From NCBI RefSeq assembly GCF_003259905.1, contig NZ_QLMG01000011.1, forward strand, positions 42,613-106,612: a stretch of 64,000 nt of DNA, given 5' to 3'. The position numbers and the translations under genes are program-made. The notes under the pieces were generated by a model. That model was not told the origin of the DNA. It did not search any database and saw only the letters and a program-made list of their open reading frames with translations. Origin of the DNA: Salipiger aestuarii (GTDB lineage Bacteria > Pseudomonadota > Alphaproteobacteria > Rhodobacterales > Rhodobacteraceae). Positions within the stretch are counted from its first letter, which is position 1. Every line of letters starts with the position of its first letter. This document shows positions 20,323-30,082 of the stretch, piece by piece.

Positions 20323-21153
20323 ATGGCACGCGCCGTGACCAACCGCCGCAAGGCGATCATAACCGTGGCCGCCTGGGCGGTGGGGATCGCGATCTTCTTT
20401 CCGATCCTGTGGATCGTCATCCTGTCGTTCAAGACCGAAGGCGACGCGATCAGAAGCCCGCTCGAAGTGCTGACTTCGACCTGGTCGCTCATCAGCTACG
20501 AAACCGTGCTTGAGCGGTCGAACTACTTCCGGCATTTCTGGAACTCGGTCATCCTGTCGCTGGGTTCGACGGTGATCGGGCTGATCATCGCCGTGCCCGC
20601 CGCCTGGGCCATGGCCTTTGTGCCCGGCAAGCACACCAAGGACGTGCTGATGTGGATGCTGTCCACCAAGATGCTGCCCCCCGTGGGGGTGCTGGTGCCG
20701 ATGTACCTGATCTTTCGCGACCTTGGGCTGCTGGACAGCCGCGTCGGGCTGGTGTTCGTGCTGACGATGATCAACCTGCCGATCATCATCTGGATGCTGT
20801 ACACATATTTTCGCGAAATTCCGGGCGAGATCCTGGAAGCGGCGCGGATGGACGGCGCCTCGCTGCGGGATGAAATCATCTATGTGCTGACCCCGATGGC
20901 GGTGCCCGGCATCGCCTCGACGCTGCTGCTGAACATCATCCTTGCCTGGAACGAGGCGTTCTGGACGCTCAACCTCACGGCCGCCAAGGCCGCGCCGCTG
21001 ACCGCGTTCATCGCCAGCTATTCGTCCCCCGAGGGGCTGTTTTACGCCAAGCTTTCGGCGGCCTCGACCATGGCCATCGCGCCGATCCTCATCATGGGCT
21101 GGTTCAGCCAGAAACAACTCGTCCGCGGCCTGACCTTCGGCGCGGTAAAGTAA
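20323..21153 (+). CDS. smoG: Polyol ABC transporter permease 2, SmoG/MtlG-like
   Basis: Second membrane subunit, 276 residues, with about six membrane segments. The EAA loop reads GEILEAARMDGASLRDEIIY followed by VLTPMAVPG. It forms the heterodimeric channel with the preceding permease. GGGGGAACGCTGAG upstream gives the ribosome site. The ATPase gene begins 12 bases after its stop, so the two are translationally close. Confidence 0.9.
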   Translation: MARAVTNRRKAIITVAAWAVGIAIFFPILWIVILSFKTEGDAIRSPLEVLTSTWSLISYETVLERSNYFRHFWNSVILSLGSTVIGLIIAVPAAWAMAFVPGKHTKDVLMWMLSTKMLPPVGVLVPMYLIFRDLGLLDSRVGLVFVLTMINLPIIIWMLYTYFREIPGEILEAARMDGASLRDEIIYVLTPMAVPGIASTLLLNIILAWNEAFWTLNLTAAKAAPLTAFIASYSSPEGLFYAKLSAASTMAIAPILIMGWFSQKQLVRGLTFGAVK

Positions 21154-21165
21154 AGGATTACGAGC

Positions 21166-22170
21166 ATGGGACGCATCACGCTTGAAAAGGTGACGAAAAG
21201 CTTCGGTGAAGTGAACGTCATTCCGCCCCTCGACCTTGAAATCGACGATGGCGAGTTCGTGGTCTTCGTCGGGCCTTCGGGTTGCGGCAAGTCCACGCTG
21301 CTGCGGCTGATCGCCGGGCTGGAGGATGTCACCTCGGGCGACATCGCCATCGACGGCACCAACGCCACAGAACTGGCCCCCGCACAGCGCGGCCTTGCGA
21401 TGGTGTTCCAGAGCTACGCGCTGTACCCGCACATGTCGGTGCGCAAGAACATCGCCTTTCCGATGAAGATGGCGAAACTGCCCGAGGACGAGCAGAAGCG
21501 GCGCATCGACGCCGCCGCCAAGGCGCTTAACCTCACCGATTACCTTGACCGTCGTCCGGGGCAGCTTTCGGGCGGTCAGCGTCAGCGGGTCGCGATCGGG
21601 CGGGCCATCGTGCGCGAACCGCAGGCGTTCCTGTTCGACGAGCCGCTGTCGAACCTTGACGCCGCGCTGCGGGTCGGCATGCGGCTTGAGATCATGGAAC
21701 TGCACAAGCGCCTGACCACGACGATGATCTACGTCACCCACGACCAGGTCGAGGCGATGACCATGGCCGACAAGATCGTCGTGCTGCGCGCGGGCCATAT
21801 CGAACAGGTCGGATCGCCGCTGGACCTGTACCACGCGCCGCGCAACGAATTCGTCGCAGGCTTTATCGGGTCGCCCAAGATGAACCTCATCAAGGGCGAG
21901 GTGGCGCGCAGCCACGGCGCCGCCACCATCGGCGTGCGGCCCGAACATATCGGCGTGTCCACCACCGAAGGGCCGTGGCAGGGTGTCGTCGGCGTGGCGG
22001 AACATCTGGGCAGCGACACCTTCATCCACGTCCATCAGCACGGCATGGGCGACGAACCCCTCACCGTGCGCGTCGACGGCGAATTTACGGTGAAACACGG
22101 CGACAGGATCTTTCTGACGCCGGATGAGACCAAGATGCATCGCTTTGACACCAATGGGTTGCGCGCCTAG
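21166..22170 (+). CDS. smoK: Polyol ABC transporter ATP-binding protein, SmoK/MalK-like
   Basis: Cytoplasmic ATPase of 334 residues powering the importer. Walker A is GPSGCGKST, signature [14 protein letters not shown], Walker B FLFDEP, with a C-terminal TOBE regulatory domain (about 235-334, containing [10 protein letters not shown]). This is the MalK/UgpC arrangement of CUT1 importers. It closes the transport part of the operon; the dehydrogenase follows after 170 bases. Confidence 0.93.
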   Translation: MGRITLEKVTKSFGEVNVIPPLDLEIDDGEFVVFVGPSGCGKSTLLRLIAGLEDVTSGDIAIDGTNATELAPAQRGLAMVFQSYALYPHMSVRKNIAFPMKMAKLPEDEQKRRIDAAAKALNLTDYLDRRPGQLSGGQRQRVAIGRAIVREPQAFLFDEPLSNLDAALRVGMRLEIMELHKRLTTTMIYVTHDQVEAMTMADKIVVLRAGHIEQVGSPLDLYHAPRNEFVAGFIGSPKMNLIKGEVARSHGAATIGVRPEHIGVSTTEGPWQGVVGVAEHLGSDTFIHVHQHGMGDEPLTVRVDGEFTVKHGDRIFLTPDETKMHRFDTNGLRA

Positions 22171-22340
22171 CCGCAGCCTCGGGCGTCACGGCCCCCGCCC
22201 GCTTGCGGATGACCTTGACGCCGCGCGTTCCGCATGACGGCGGGCGCAAGACATCCCTGCCCCGGCCTGTCGCCGGGGCGCACCGATCGCCGCCCCGTGA
22301 CGGGCGGCGCAGGGTGAGTGAGCTGATGGAGGCAACCCCC

Positions 22341-23798
22341 ATGACACTGATCAACGACAAGACCGACGCCCGCGTGGCGCTGCCCGCCTATGACCGCAAG
22401 ACCCTGAGCCACGGCATCGTGCACGTCGGCCTTGGCAATTTCCACCGCGCGCACCAGGCGGTCTATCTGGACGATCTCTTTGCCAGGGGGCTGGATCACG
22501 ACTGGGCCATCACCGGTGCGGGCGTGCGTGCGCCCGACGCCCGGATGCGCGCTGCCCTGCTGGCGCAGGACTGCCTGTCAACGGTGATCGAGCTGTCCGC
22601 CGAGGGCCAATCCCCCCGCGTCGTGGGCGCGATGATCGATTATGTCGACATCGCCGAAACCAATGGCCCGCTGATCGCCAGGATGATCGACGCCGCCACG
22701 CGCATCGTGTCGCTGACCGTGACCGAGGGCGGCTATTTCGTCGATCCCGCCACCGAGACGTTCGACCCCACCCACCCCGACATCGTCGCTGACGGCGCCG
22801 CGCCGGATGCGCCGCGCACCGTGTTCGGCGCCATCGTCGCGGCGCTTGCGGCGCGGCGCGGCGCGGGCCAGACGCCGTTCACCGTGATGAGTTGCGACAA
22901 CATCCCCGGCAACGGCGATGTGACCCGCGATGCGGTCATCGGCACTGCGCGCCTGTCGGACCCCGCGCTGGCGGACTGGATCGCCGCCAATGTCGCCTTT
23001 CCCAATTCCATGGTCGACCGCATCACCCCCGCCACCGGGGATCGCGAACGCGCCCTTGCCGCCAGCTTCGGGCTGTCGGATCCCGTGCCCGTCACCTGCG
23101 AGCCGTTCCGCCAGTGGGTGCTGCAAGACAGCTTTACCCAGGGCCGCCCCCGGCTGGAAGAAGTCGGCGTCACCTTCACCGACAACGTGCACGCCTATGA
23201 GCGGATGAAGATCCGCATCCTCAACGGCGGCCACGCCATCATAGCCTATGCCGGCGCGCTCATGGGGTGCGACCTGGCGGACGAGGCGATGTCCCACCCG
23301 CTGGTCCACGCCTATTTCCGCAAGGTCGAGGAAACCGAAGTGTTGCCGCAGGTCCATCCGGTGCCCGAATTCACGCCCGAGGCCTATCTTGAACTGATCG
23401 ACCAGCGGTTTTCCAACCCGGCGGTCAAGGACACGCTGCGCCGCCTGTGCTTTGACGGCTCGAACCGTCAGCCGAAATTTATCGTTCCCGCCATTGCCGA
23501 TGCGCTGAAATCCGACGCGCCGGTCGATGGGCTGGCGCTCGAATCCGCGCTGTGGTGTCGCTACTGCGCCGGTCACTTCGAAGACGGCACGGAAATCGAA
23601 CCCAACGACCCCGACTGGGACCGGCTGAAGAATCTGGCCACCGTCGCCAGAACCCGCCCGCAGATCTGGCTGGAACAGCCCAGCGTCTATGGCGATCTTG
23701 CATCCAACGTCCGCTTTGCCGCGCTGTTTGCCCGCTGGCTGACACGCCTGTGGGAGGACGGCGCGCAGGTGACGCTGGACGCATATGTAAAGGGCTGA
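22341..23798 (+). CDS. mtlK: Mannitol 2-dehydrogenase
   Basis: Polyol-specific long-chain dehydrogenase of 485 residues, oxidising D-mannitol to fructose (and often arabitol or sorbitol) with NAD+. The N-terminal nucleotide-binding region is IVHVGLGNFHRAHQAVY, and the catalytic K-N-H set lies in MKIRILNGGHAIIAY. GGAGG is 8 bases before the ATG at 22341; the frame is open further upstream without support. Placed between the transporter and the kinase, it gives the first catabolic step. Confidence 0.92.
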   Translation: MTLINDKTDARVALPAYDRKTLSHGIVHVGLGNFHRAHQAVYLDDLFARGLDHDWAITGAGVRAPDARMRAALLAQDCLSTVIELSAEGQSPRVVGAMIDYVDIAETNGPLIARMIDAATRIVSLTVTEGGYFVDPATETFDPTHPDIVADGAAPDAPRTVFGAIVAALAARRGAGQTPFTVMSCDNIPGNGDVTRDAVIGTARLSDPALADWIAANVAFPNSMVDRITPATGDRERALAASFGLSDPVPVTCEPFRQWVLQDSFTQGRPRLEEVGVTFTDNVHAYERMKIRILNGGHAIIAYAGALMGCDLADEAMSHPLVHAYFRKVEETEVLPQVHPVPEFTPEAYLELIDQRFSNPAVKDTLRRLCFDGSNRQPKFIVPAIADALKSDAPVDGLALESALWCRYCAGHFEDGTEIEPNDPDWDRLKNLATVARTRPQIWLEQPSVYGDLASNVRFAALFARWLTRLWEDGAQVTLDAYVKG

Positions 23799-23802
23799 AC
23801 TC

Positions 23803-25248
23803 ATGACATACTTGGGTATCGACCTCGGCACCTCGGGGCTTCGGGCGCTTTTGACCGATGCGGGCGGTGCGCCGATGGCATCGGCTGAACGCCATTATGA
23901 CGTCGCTCACCCGCATTCGGGCTGGTCCGAACAGGACCCGGCCGACTGGATCGCCGCACTGGAGGGGGCGGTGGACGAACTGCGCGGCGCCCCCGGATGG
24001 GATGCGCTGTCGGGCATCGGCGTCGCCGGACACATGCACGGCGCGGTCACGCTGGATGCGTCCGACCGCGTGATCCGGCCCTGCATCCTGTGGAACGACA
24101 CCCGCAGCCATATCGAGGCGGCGGCGCTGGATGCCACCCCCGGCGCGCGCGAGGTGTCCGGGAACATTGTGTTTCCCGGATTCACCGCGCCCAAGCTCAT
24201 GTGGATGAAAACCCACGAGCCGGATAGCTTTGCCCGCGTGGCAATGGTGCTGCTGCCTGCCGCCTATCTCAACCTGTACCTGACCGGCGAGCATGTCGCG
24301 GACATGTCCGACAGCGCGGGCACAAGCTGGTTCGATACCGGCGCGCGCGACTGGTCCGACGCGCTGCTGTCCCTGGGCGGCATGAGCCGTGCCCAGATGC
24401 CGCGCCTGGTCGAAGGCTGCGCGCGCGCGGGCACCCTGCGCTCCGATCTTGCCGCGCGCTGGGGCGTCGGCGCGGTCTCGGTCGCGGGGGGCGCGGGCGA
24501 CAACGCGGCGGCGGCCTGCGGCACCGGCGTGCTGCGCGAGGGCCAGGGCTTTGTCTCGCTCGGAACATCGGGCGTGTTGCTGGCGGCGCGGGACGGCTAT
24601 CGCCCCTCGCCCGAAACGGCGCTGCACAGCTTTTGCCATGCGGTGCCCGGCACATGGTACCAGATGGGCGTGATGCTCAGCTGCACCGACAGCCTCAACT
24701 GGCTGGCGCGGATCACCGGCGCGCGACCCGCCGAGCTGACCGCGTCGCTGGGCGAGCGCCTGCGCGCGCCGGGGCGGGAACGCTTTCTGCCGTATCTGTC
24801 CGGCGAGCGCACTCCGTATAACGACGCCGACATCCGGGGCGCGTTCACCGGGATCGGCGCCGAGACCACGCGCGACGACCTGACCCGCGCCGTGCTGGAA
24901 GGCGTCAGCTTCGGGCTGCGCGACAGTGCCGAGGCGCTGCGCGGCACCGGCGCCCGGCTGGACCATTTGCTGGCCATCGGCGGCGGCACGCTGTCGCGCT
25001 ACTGGCTGCGCCTGCTGGCAACGGTACTGAACCTGCCGCTGCACCTGCCGCGCGCAGGCGAATTCGGCGCGGCGCTTGGCGCGGCCCGGCTGGGCCGCAT
25101 CGCCGCCACCGGCGAGTCTCCCGGCCCGATCATGACTCCGCCCCCCATCGGCGAGGTCATCGAACCTGTCTCCGAAATGAGCGATGCGATGGATGCGGCC
25201 TATGCCCGTTTCGGCCCGGCCTATATCGGCATCAAGGCGGTTCAGTAG
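23803..25248 (+). CDS. xylB: Xylulokinase (FGGY family)
   Basis: FGGY carbohydrate kinase of 481 residues that phosphorylates D-xylulose, formed when the polyol dehydrogenase oxidises arabitol. YLGIDLGTSGLRALL is the N-terminal phosphate-binding motif; GHMHGAVTLD and the C-terminal IGGGTLSRYWLRLLATVL match the family. It starts 4 bases after mtlK and ends the operon. In the known Rhodobacter cluster a sorbitol dehydrogenase (smoS) and fructokinase (mtlZ) are also present; neither is seen here. Confidence 0.9.
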   Translation: MTYLGIDLGTSGLRALLTDAGGAPMASAERHYDVAHPHSGWSEQDPADWIAALEGAVDELRGAPGWDALSGIGVAGHMHGAVTLDASDRVIRPCILWNDTRSHIEAAALDATPGAREVSGNIVFPGFTAPKLMWMKTHEPDSFARVAMVLLPAAYLNLYLTGEHVADMSDSAGTSWFDTGARDWSDALLSLGGMSRAQMPRLVEGCARAGTLRSDLAARWGVGAVSVAGGAGDNAAAACGTGVLREGQGFVSLGTSGVLLAARDGYRPSPETALHSFCHAVPGTWYQMGVMLSCTDSLNWLARITGARPAELTASLGERLRAPGRERFLPYLSGERTPYNDADIRGAFTGIGAETTRDDLTRAVLEGVSFGLRDSAEALRGTGARLDHLLAIGGGTLSRYWLRLLATVLNLPLHLPRAGEFGAALGAARLGRIAATGESPGPIMTPPPIGEVIEPVSEMSDAMDAAYARFGPAYIGIKAVQ

Positions 25249-25269
25249 GCGGTGGCCCCCGCCCGCGGC

Positions 25270-25667
25270 GGCCTCGCGGGGCGTCAGCGATTCGACCTCA
25301 GGAAAGATGCGGGTCATTTCCGGATGCGCCGCTGCGCCCGTTCGACAGTGTCAGGGATGTCGTCCGGGGGCACCCCGTCGCGAAGGCGCAGCTCGACGTT
25401 CAACAACCGCTCGCCCGGCCCGAAATGCAGGGTCAACATGCGCGACACCCGGTCGACCGCCGGGTCGCGCAGGGCAGTGTCGCTGACGTTGCGCACCACC
25501 TTCGCATCCGCCGTCTCGCCCATGATCCGCGCGCGGGTTTCCGACAGCATCGACGAACTGCCAGTCACCTCAGGCGCCGCGAATTTCGCCACCGCGATGA
25601 CACGATTTGCGGCCAGCGCACCGTAGGTCGTGACGGGCACGCCGCGCCTTGCCTGTTCGGTGGCCAA
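25270..25667 (-). pseudogene. Cation diffusion facilitator with internal deletion
   Basis: The product begins like a CDF metal exporter (YGALAANRVIAVAKFAAPEV then TGSSSMLSE, the first membrane helix) but jumps directly to the C-terminal cytoplasmic domain (IMGETADAKVV, VDRVSRMLTLHFGPGERLLN, TVERAQRRIRK). About 200 residues with membrane helices 2-6 and the zinc site are missing. The open frame stops at 25314; the expected ending MTRIFPEVESL continues in another frame just downstream, so a frameshift is present as well. It cannot transport metal. Reading as two lesions in one old CDF gene is inference from family knowledge. Confidence 0.75.
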
Positions 25668-25751
25668 TTCTCCCCCGCGCCGCAGGCCGGCTGCGTCTGA
25701 TCGGGGGGGGCCAACCCGCGCCGCCGGACCGGGGGTCTCGGACGGCGGCGC

Positions 25752-26825
25752 TCAGGCGCGGATCGCCACCAGGTGGTTGTCCCAGGCGACATCGGCACGC
25801 GCCAGCGCGGTGAGCGTGCCGCCACGCAGCAAAAGCATGCCCCCCAGCCCGTCGCTGGCGACATAGCCCCCGGCGTGAGGCGCCAGCCCGCAGACATCCG
25901 CCCGCGACACCGCGCCCAGAAAGACGCCCCCGTCCGAGAACCTGTGGATGCGACCGCCGCGCGGCGAGGTGATGGCGATTTCCGAGCCATCGCCAGAAAA
26001 CGCGACGCTGCCCGCGTAGCCACCCATCGCCAGTTCGTCTTGCAAGGGCGCCTCGCACAGCACCGGCGGCGCGCCCCGCCGGTGCAATGCCAGAAGCGGC
26101 GGCGCATAGCCCGCCTCGCCTTCCCATTGCATCGCAAGACCCACCAGCCCGTCGCCGCGCACCGCAAGGTGGCGGATCGAGTTCTGGTAAAACCCGGGCA
26201 GATCGCGTCTTTCCAGCAGCGCGCCGGTCACGTCGACATAGACAAGGTTGGGGCGCATCACGTCGATGTTCAGCTTGGCGCGATCCCAGCGGTCGGTCCG
26301 GATGCCGCCATTGGCGATCACCAGGCTTTGGTGGTCGGGCATCACTCGGATGTCATGCGGCCCCACGCCATGGCTGCGAAATTCCCCGATCCGGGAATAA
26401 CTGGCCGCCGTGTCCCAGATCCCGACAAAACCTTCGCTGTCCTCGACCCGCTGTTCGCAGGTATACAGCAGCGCGCCATCGGGCGAGAACGTGCCATGCC
26501 CGTTGAACTGGCGATCCTGCGGGGCGCTCAGCCGGTGCAGCACCGTGCCGTCGCGGCAATCGACCACCATCGCATAACTGCCCGGGCGACGGGCAAAGCC
26601 CACCGCCTCGGCGCGTTCGGGGTGGGCGGCGGCGGCGTGGCCGCGCGCGGGCAGCGGCACTGTGAAGGCGACAGAGCCGTCTTCACGCAGGCCCGCCAGC
26701 ATATGGCTGCCGTCGCGGCATTTCGCGGCGGCAAGGTAGGTCGGACCGCCCACCGCCGCCCAGCCCGCGGCAGGGTTGGCCGAGGCGGCGAGCAGGCTGG
26801 CGATGAAGACGCGGCGGGTGGTCAT
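25752..26825 (-). CDS. DUF1513 periplasmic beta-propeller protein of iron operon
   Basis: Protein of 357 residues with a twin-arginine-like export signal (TTRRVFIASLLAASANPAAG) and repeated propeller-type strands such as GHGTFSPDGALLYT and GPHDIRVMPDHQSLVIAN. DUF1513 proteins are regularly coded beside imelysin and di-haem oxidoreductase genes in iron-regulated clusters; molecular role unknown. It starts 4 bases after the second imelysin gene and is the last gene of the operon. Confidence 0.82.
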   Translation of the reverse strand: MTTRRVFIASLLAASANPAAGWAAVGGPTYLAAAKCRDGSHMLAGLREDGSVAFTVPLPARGHAAAAHPERAEAVGFARRPGSYAMVVDCRDGTVLHRLSAPQDRQFNGHGTFSPDGALLYTCEQRVEDSEGFVGIWDTAASYSRIGEFRSHGVGPHDIRVMPDHQSLVIANGGIRTDRWDRAKLNIDVMRPNLVYVDVTGALLERRDLPGFYQNSIRHLAVRGDGLVGLAMQWEGEAGYAPPLLALHRRGAPPVLCEAPLQDELAMGGYAGSVAFSGDGSEIAITSPRGGRIHRFSDGGVFLGAVSRADVCGLAPHAGGYVASDGLGGMLLLRGGTLTALARADVAWDNHLVAIRA

Positions 26826-26829
26826 GGCA

Positions 26830-27807
26830 TCAGTCTCCGTCTTGCGAGTTGAACCCGGCGGTCAGGCCAAGCGCTCCTCCGAGTTCGGCCTCGATGGTGT
26901 CGGACAGGGCGCGCACATGCTGTTGCAGAATTTCGACCCGAAGCCGGGCGGCCGGGTCTTTGACGTTCTGAAAGGACGGATCGTCGATCTTGTCCGCAGC
27001 CGCGTGCAGACGTGCGAGCGCCGCGTCGGTCTGGGGCAGGTCGAACCCGGCCAGCGCCCGTGCCTGCGCCACGGCGGCATCTGCATCCAGCAACACGTTG
27101 CGCAGCGGGCGCCCCGCCCGCCAGGCCTCGGCCCGTGTCGGACGCGGCCGGTCGAACGTGCCAAGCGGCCGCCCCAGCCGGCTGTCCGCAGTAAATTCAA
27201 GACTGCCGAGCAGCTGCGTATACAGCGCCCTTGTCGCCTCCTCTGGCGCAAGATACAGCGTGTTGCCGTCTTCGCCAGCGCTTAGCATGACCCGCGCGAA
27301 CCCGTCCCAACCCGCATCCAGCGCCGCGCCCTGACCGGCAAGCTCGGCCGTGATGGTCCGCACCAGCGTGCAGGCATAGCTGCCCGGCGCATAAGCGTTG
27401 AAATCCGCGTCATAGATCATGCGTTCCAGCGCGAACAGCCCGCGCGCCGCGATCGACGCTTCGGCAAAGGCCTCCGGGTCGGTGCCCACCTCGGCCCGCG
27501 CCTCGATCAGGTTGCCCAGCACGCGCGGGGTAAAGCCGCGCGTATCCGGCCAGAAGGCCACCGACAGCGCCCCGGTTTCCGACGGGCCGATGCGGATGTC
27601 GCCGATCTGTGTCCAGGCATCGAAGGCGGCATTCCACGGCGCCTCGATGGCCTCGGGGGTGCAATCGGCCTGGGCGGCGACCGACAGCGCCTTTGTCGCC
27701 TCGGCAAAGTCCGAAAAGCCGGGCAGGATCACCTCGTCCAGTGCCTCTGGCACCCCGGCGGACAGGGGGGTGGCGAAAAGCGTGGCGAACAGAAACAGAT
27801 GGCGCAT
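26830..27807 (-). CDS. Imelysin-family (peptidase M75-like) protein, second copy
   Basis: Exported helical protein of 325 residues with a signal peptide (1-17, ending LSAG). Imelysins are periplasmic iron-regulated proteins. The usual GxHxxE motif is represented by GLFALE, with Phe in place of His, whereas the first copy in this operon keeps GYHAIE. It starts 3 bases after the oxidoreductase stop, so it is cotranscribed. Metal binding may be altered. Confidence 0.82.
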   Translation of the reverse strand: MRHLFLFATLFATPLSAGVPEALDEVILPGFSDFAEATKALSVAAQADCTPEAIEAPWNAAFDAWTQIGDIRIGPSETGALSVAFWPDTRGFTPRVLGNLIEARAEVGTDPEAFAEASIAARGLFALERMIYDADFNAYAPGSYACTLVRTITAELAGQGAALDAGWDGFARVMLSAGEDGNTLYLAPEEATRALYTQLLGSLEFTADSRLGRPLGTFDRPRPTRAEAWRAGRPLRNVLLDADAAVAQARALAGFDLPQTDAALARLHAAADKIDDPSFQNVKDPAARLRVEILQQHVRALSDTIEAELGGALGLTAGFNSQDGD

Positions 27808-27810
27808 GGG

Positions 27811-29370
27811 TCAGAGACTTTCCAGATAGCGGATCAGGGCATCACGGTCGGCGGGCGGCATCGAAACCACCGTATCGCGCTGGGTCCGCGCCTCGCCGCC
27901 ATGCCAGAGCACCGCTTCCAGCAGCGAGCGCGCGCGACCGTCATGAAGATACTGCGTATGCCCCGACACCTGTCCGGTCAAGCCGATCCCCCACAACGGC
28001 GGCGTCTTCCATTCGCGCCCCGTGGCACGCCCCTCGGGGCGGTTGTCGGCCAGCCCGTCGCCCATATCATGCAGCAACAGGTCGGTGAACGGCCAGATCA
28101 GCTGAAAGCTTTGTGCGGGTTGGCCCGACAGCCTGGCGGTAACGTGTTTGGGCGTGTGGCAGGCGGTGCAGCCGGTGTCGTGGAACACACGCTTGCCGCG
28201 CAGCACCTCCGGATCGCCGGGCGCGCGGCGGGCGGGCACGCCAAGGTTGCGGGTGTAGTGCAGCACCGCCTCCAGCGCGTCGCGGGGCAGTTCGGCCCCA
28301 TCGGCATCGACGCCGTGGCGCGCGGTGCGGCAATCGTCCTGCGCTGCGCTGCAATCGCCCCAGGGCTGCGGGTTCAGCCAGGTGGAAATGCCGATGTCGC
28401 CGGAAAACGCCGCCGCCGCCTGTTCGCGCAGCGTTGGCTCGCCCCCCTTCCAGCCAAATCGGCCCAGCATGGGGCGGTCGTATTGATCCGACCACACGAT
28501 CGCGGCGCGCCCGGAAATGCCGTCGCCATCCGCATCGCGGGGGTCGGCGCGGGCGGTGATCTGCGCCGCCGGGATCGCCTCCAGCAGGCCAAGGCCGATC
28601 ATCTGGGGCGCCACGCGGGGGCTGAGCATCGCGCCGGGTGTCAGCGGACCATAGCCCAGATCGGCGGCGGTATAGGCCGGTTTGCGCAGGTAGGCCCTGT
28701 CGCCGCCCGACAGCGCAACGGCGATTTCATCGTAGCGCACATCAAGACGGTATTCCGCGCGGTGCCCAACGGCGGCGAAATCCTGCAACTGCCCGCCGTA
28801 GACAGGATCGGGTCGCGTGGCGATCCAGTCGGCGATGGCGGGCATCCCGGCGCCGGGATCGGCGGGCACGGAGATCCGCAAAAACATCGAAACGGCGCCA
28901 TCGGCGTCTGGCGTGTGCCCGCGTCCATCGCGCAGATGGCACGCCCGACAACTGCGCGCGTTGTACAGCGGCCCCAGCCCGTCAGAGCCGCGGGTCGAAG
29001 ACGGCGACGGCACCCAGAGCTTGTCAAAAAGCGCCTGGCCAAGATGCCAGGTCATCCGAGCCTCGCCGTCGATTCCGGCAGAAGGCTGGTCAAAGACATG
29101 CGGGCCGGGCACGGGCGCAACGGTGGCGGCCCCCGCGGGGCGCGCCTCGAACGGCTCGGGGGCGGAAAAATCGGCGGTGGGCGTCACGACCGCCTTGATG
29201 CGGGCACGTTCGGATGCGGTGCGCGCGGGGGCATCAAGATGCGGATCGCTCAGGGGGGGATGGGCATCCGCCAGCGTCTCGGCCCCCAGGGCCGCGCCGC
29301 CCCACACAAGGACGGCGCAGAGGAACGCCCTATTCGGCCTCGGACATGGGCGTCGCATTGACCTGCGCAT
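27811..29370 (-). CDS. Di-haem oxidoreductase family protein (DUF1111, thiol oxidoreductase-like)
   Basis: Periplasmic c-type cytochrome of about 519 residues with a signal peptide (hydrophobic [14 protein letters not shown]) and two haem-binding CxxCH sites, CRACH and CTACH. This family recurs between two imelysin genes in iron-uptake clusters, and a redox role in ferric/ferrous conversion is a reasonable inference. The start overlaps the 3' end of bfr by about 40 bases; an ATG 12 bases further in (29358) is an alternative. Confidence 0.85.
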   Translation of the reverse strand: MRRSMRRPCPRPNRAFLCAVLVWGGAALGAETLADAHPPLSDPHLDAPARTASERARIKAVVTPTADFSAPEPFEARPAGAATVAPVPGPHVFDQPSAGIDGEARMTWHLGQALFDKLWVPSPSSTRGSDGLGPLYNARSCRACHLRDGRGHTPDADGAVSMFLRISVPADPGAGMPAIADWIATRPDPVYGGQLQDFAAVGHRAEYRLDVRYDEIAVALSGGDRAYLRKPAYTAADLGYGPLTPGAMLSPRVAPQMIGLGLLEAIPAAQITARADPRDADGDGISGRAAIVWSDQYDRPMLGRFGWKGGEPTLREQAAAAFSGDIGISTWLNPQPWGDCSAAQDDCRTARHGVDADGAELPRDALEAVLHYTRNLGVPARRAPGDPEVLRGKRVFHDTGCTACHTPKHVTARLSGQPAQSFQLIWPFTDLLLHDMGDGLADNRPEGRATGREWKTPPLWGIGLTGQVSGHTQYLHDGRARSLLEAVLWHGGEARTQRDTVVSMPPADRDALIRYLESL

Positions 29371-29815
29371 AGCCTCCGTCGCCCAGCCGGGCATAGAGAT
29401 CAAGCTGGGTTTCAAGGAAGTCGATATGCCCTTCCTCATCCGCGATCAGTTCTTCGAACAGATCCTTGGACACATAATCGCGCACGGACTCGCAATGGTC
29501 GCGCGCTTCGATATACAGCGTGCGCGCCTCATGTTCGGCGGCAAGATCGGCCTCAAGCGTTTCTTTCGGGGTTTGCCCGATGCGCAGCGGGTCGAGCTTT
29601 TGCAGGTTCGGGTGGCCTTCCAGAAAGATGATCCGGGTGATCAGCTTGTCGGCGTGGTTCATTTCCTCGATGGATTCCTCGCGGCTTTTCCGGGCCATGT
29701 GGCCGAGGCCCCAGTCGTCCTGCAGACGATAATGCAACCAGTACTGGCTGACCGCCGTCAGTTCCGAGCGCAGCGCGCGGTTAAGATACTCGATGACTTT
29801 CTCATCGCCCTTCAT
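29330..29815 (-). CDS. bfr: Bacterioferritin
   Basis: Iron-storage protein of 161 residues that assembles into a 24-mer cage with haem. The diiron ferroxidase ligands are all present: Glu18, Glu51, His54, Glu94, Glu127 and His130, plus Tyr25; Met52 is the haem ligand. It overlaps bfd by 14 bases, a common arrangement because Bfd reduces and mobilises the stored iron. The gene lies inside an otherwise uptake-type operon. Confidence 0.96.
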   Translation of the reverse strand: MKGDEKVIEYLNRALRSELTAVSQYWLHYRLQDDWGLGHMARKSREESIEEMNHADKLITRIIFLEGHPNLQKLDPLRIGQTPKETLEADLAAEHEARTLYIEARDHCESVRDYVSKDLFEELIADEEGHIDFLETQLDLYARLGDGGYAQVNATPMSEAE

Positions 29816-30059
29816 GCTGTTTTTCCTTTGTATTTCCGCGACGTGTCAGGCCGCAAAGCTCCATGGGTACTTCGAGATTGTCGCTTCCGCGCATGGTTTG
29901 CAAGAAAAGCGGCATGCAACCTCCGCAATCGGCGGCTTTGCCAAGGGCATGGAAAACCTTTCCGGGGGTGATGATCGTTTGCGGGTCCGCGGCGCGCATC
30001 CAGTCGATCGCGGCATGGATGTCACGGTCGGAAATTCCGTTGCAGCTGCAAACGATCAT
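29802..30059 (-). CDS. bfd: Bacterioferritin-associated ferredoxin
   Basis: Small [2Fe-2S] protein of 85 residues with ligands Cys4, Cys6, Cys45 and Cys48 in the CxC...CxxC spacing of Bfd. It donates electrons to bacterioferritin to release iron when iron is scarce. The 30-residue tail after the cluster is longer than needed. It overlaps the start of bfr by 14 bases, so translation is probably coupled. Confidence 0.93.
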   Translation of the reverse strand: MIVCSCNGISDRDIHAAIDWMRAADPQTIITPGKVFHALGKAADCGGCMPLFLQTMRGSDNLEVPMELCGLTRRGNTKEKQHEGR

Positions 30060-30082
30060 CTCGGGTCTCCGTGAGGGGGGAC

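Noticed and set aside
20224..22140. Long leftward open frame across the permease 2 and ATPase genes
   Set aside because: The forward frames encode complete ABC subunits; the reverse translation is rich in His/Arg/Gln without any family pattern, typical of shadow frames in GC-rich DNA.
23479..25317. Leftward 612-codon frame antisense to xylB and mtlK
   Set aside because: Only its first few codons (MTRIFPEVESL) look real, as the out-of-frame tail of the CDF pseudogene; the rest mirrors xylB.
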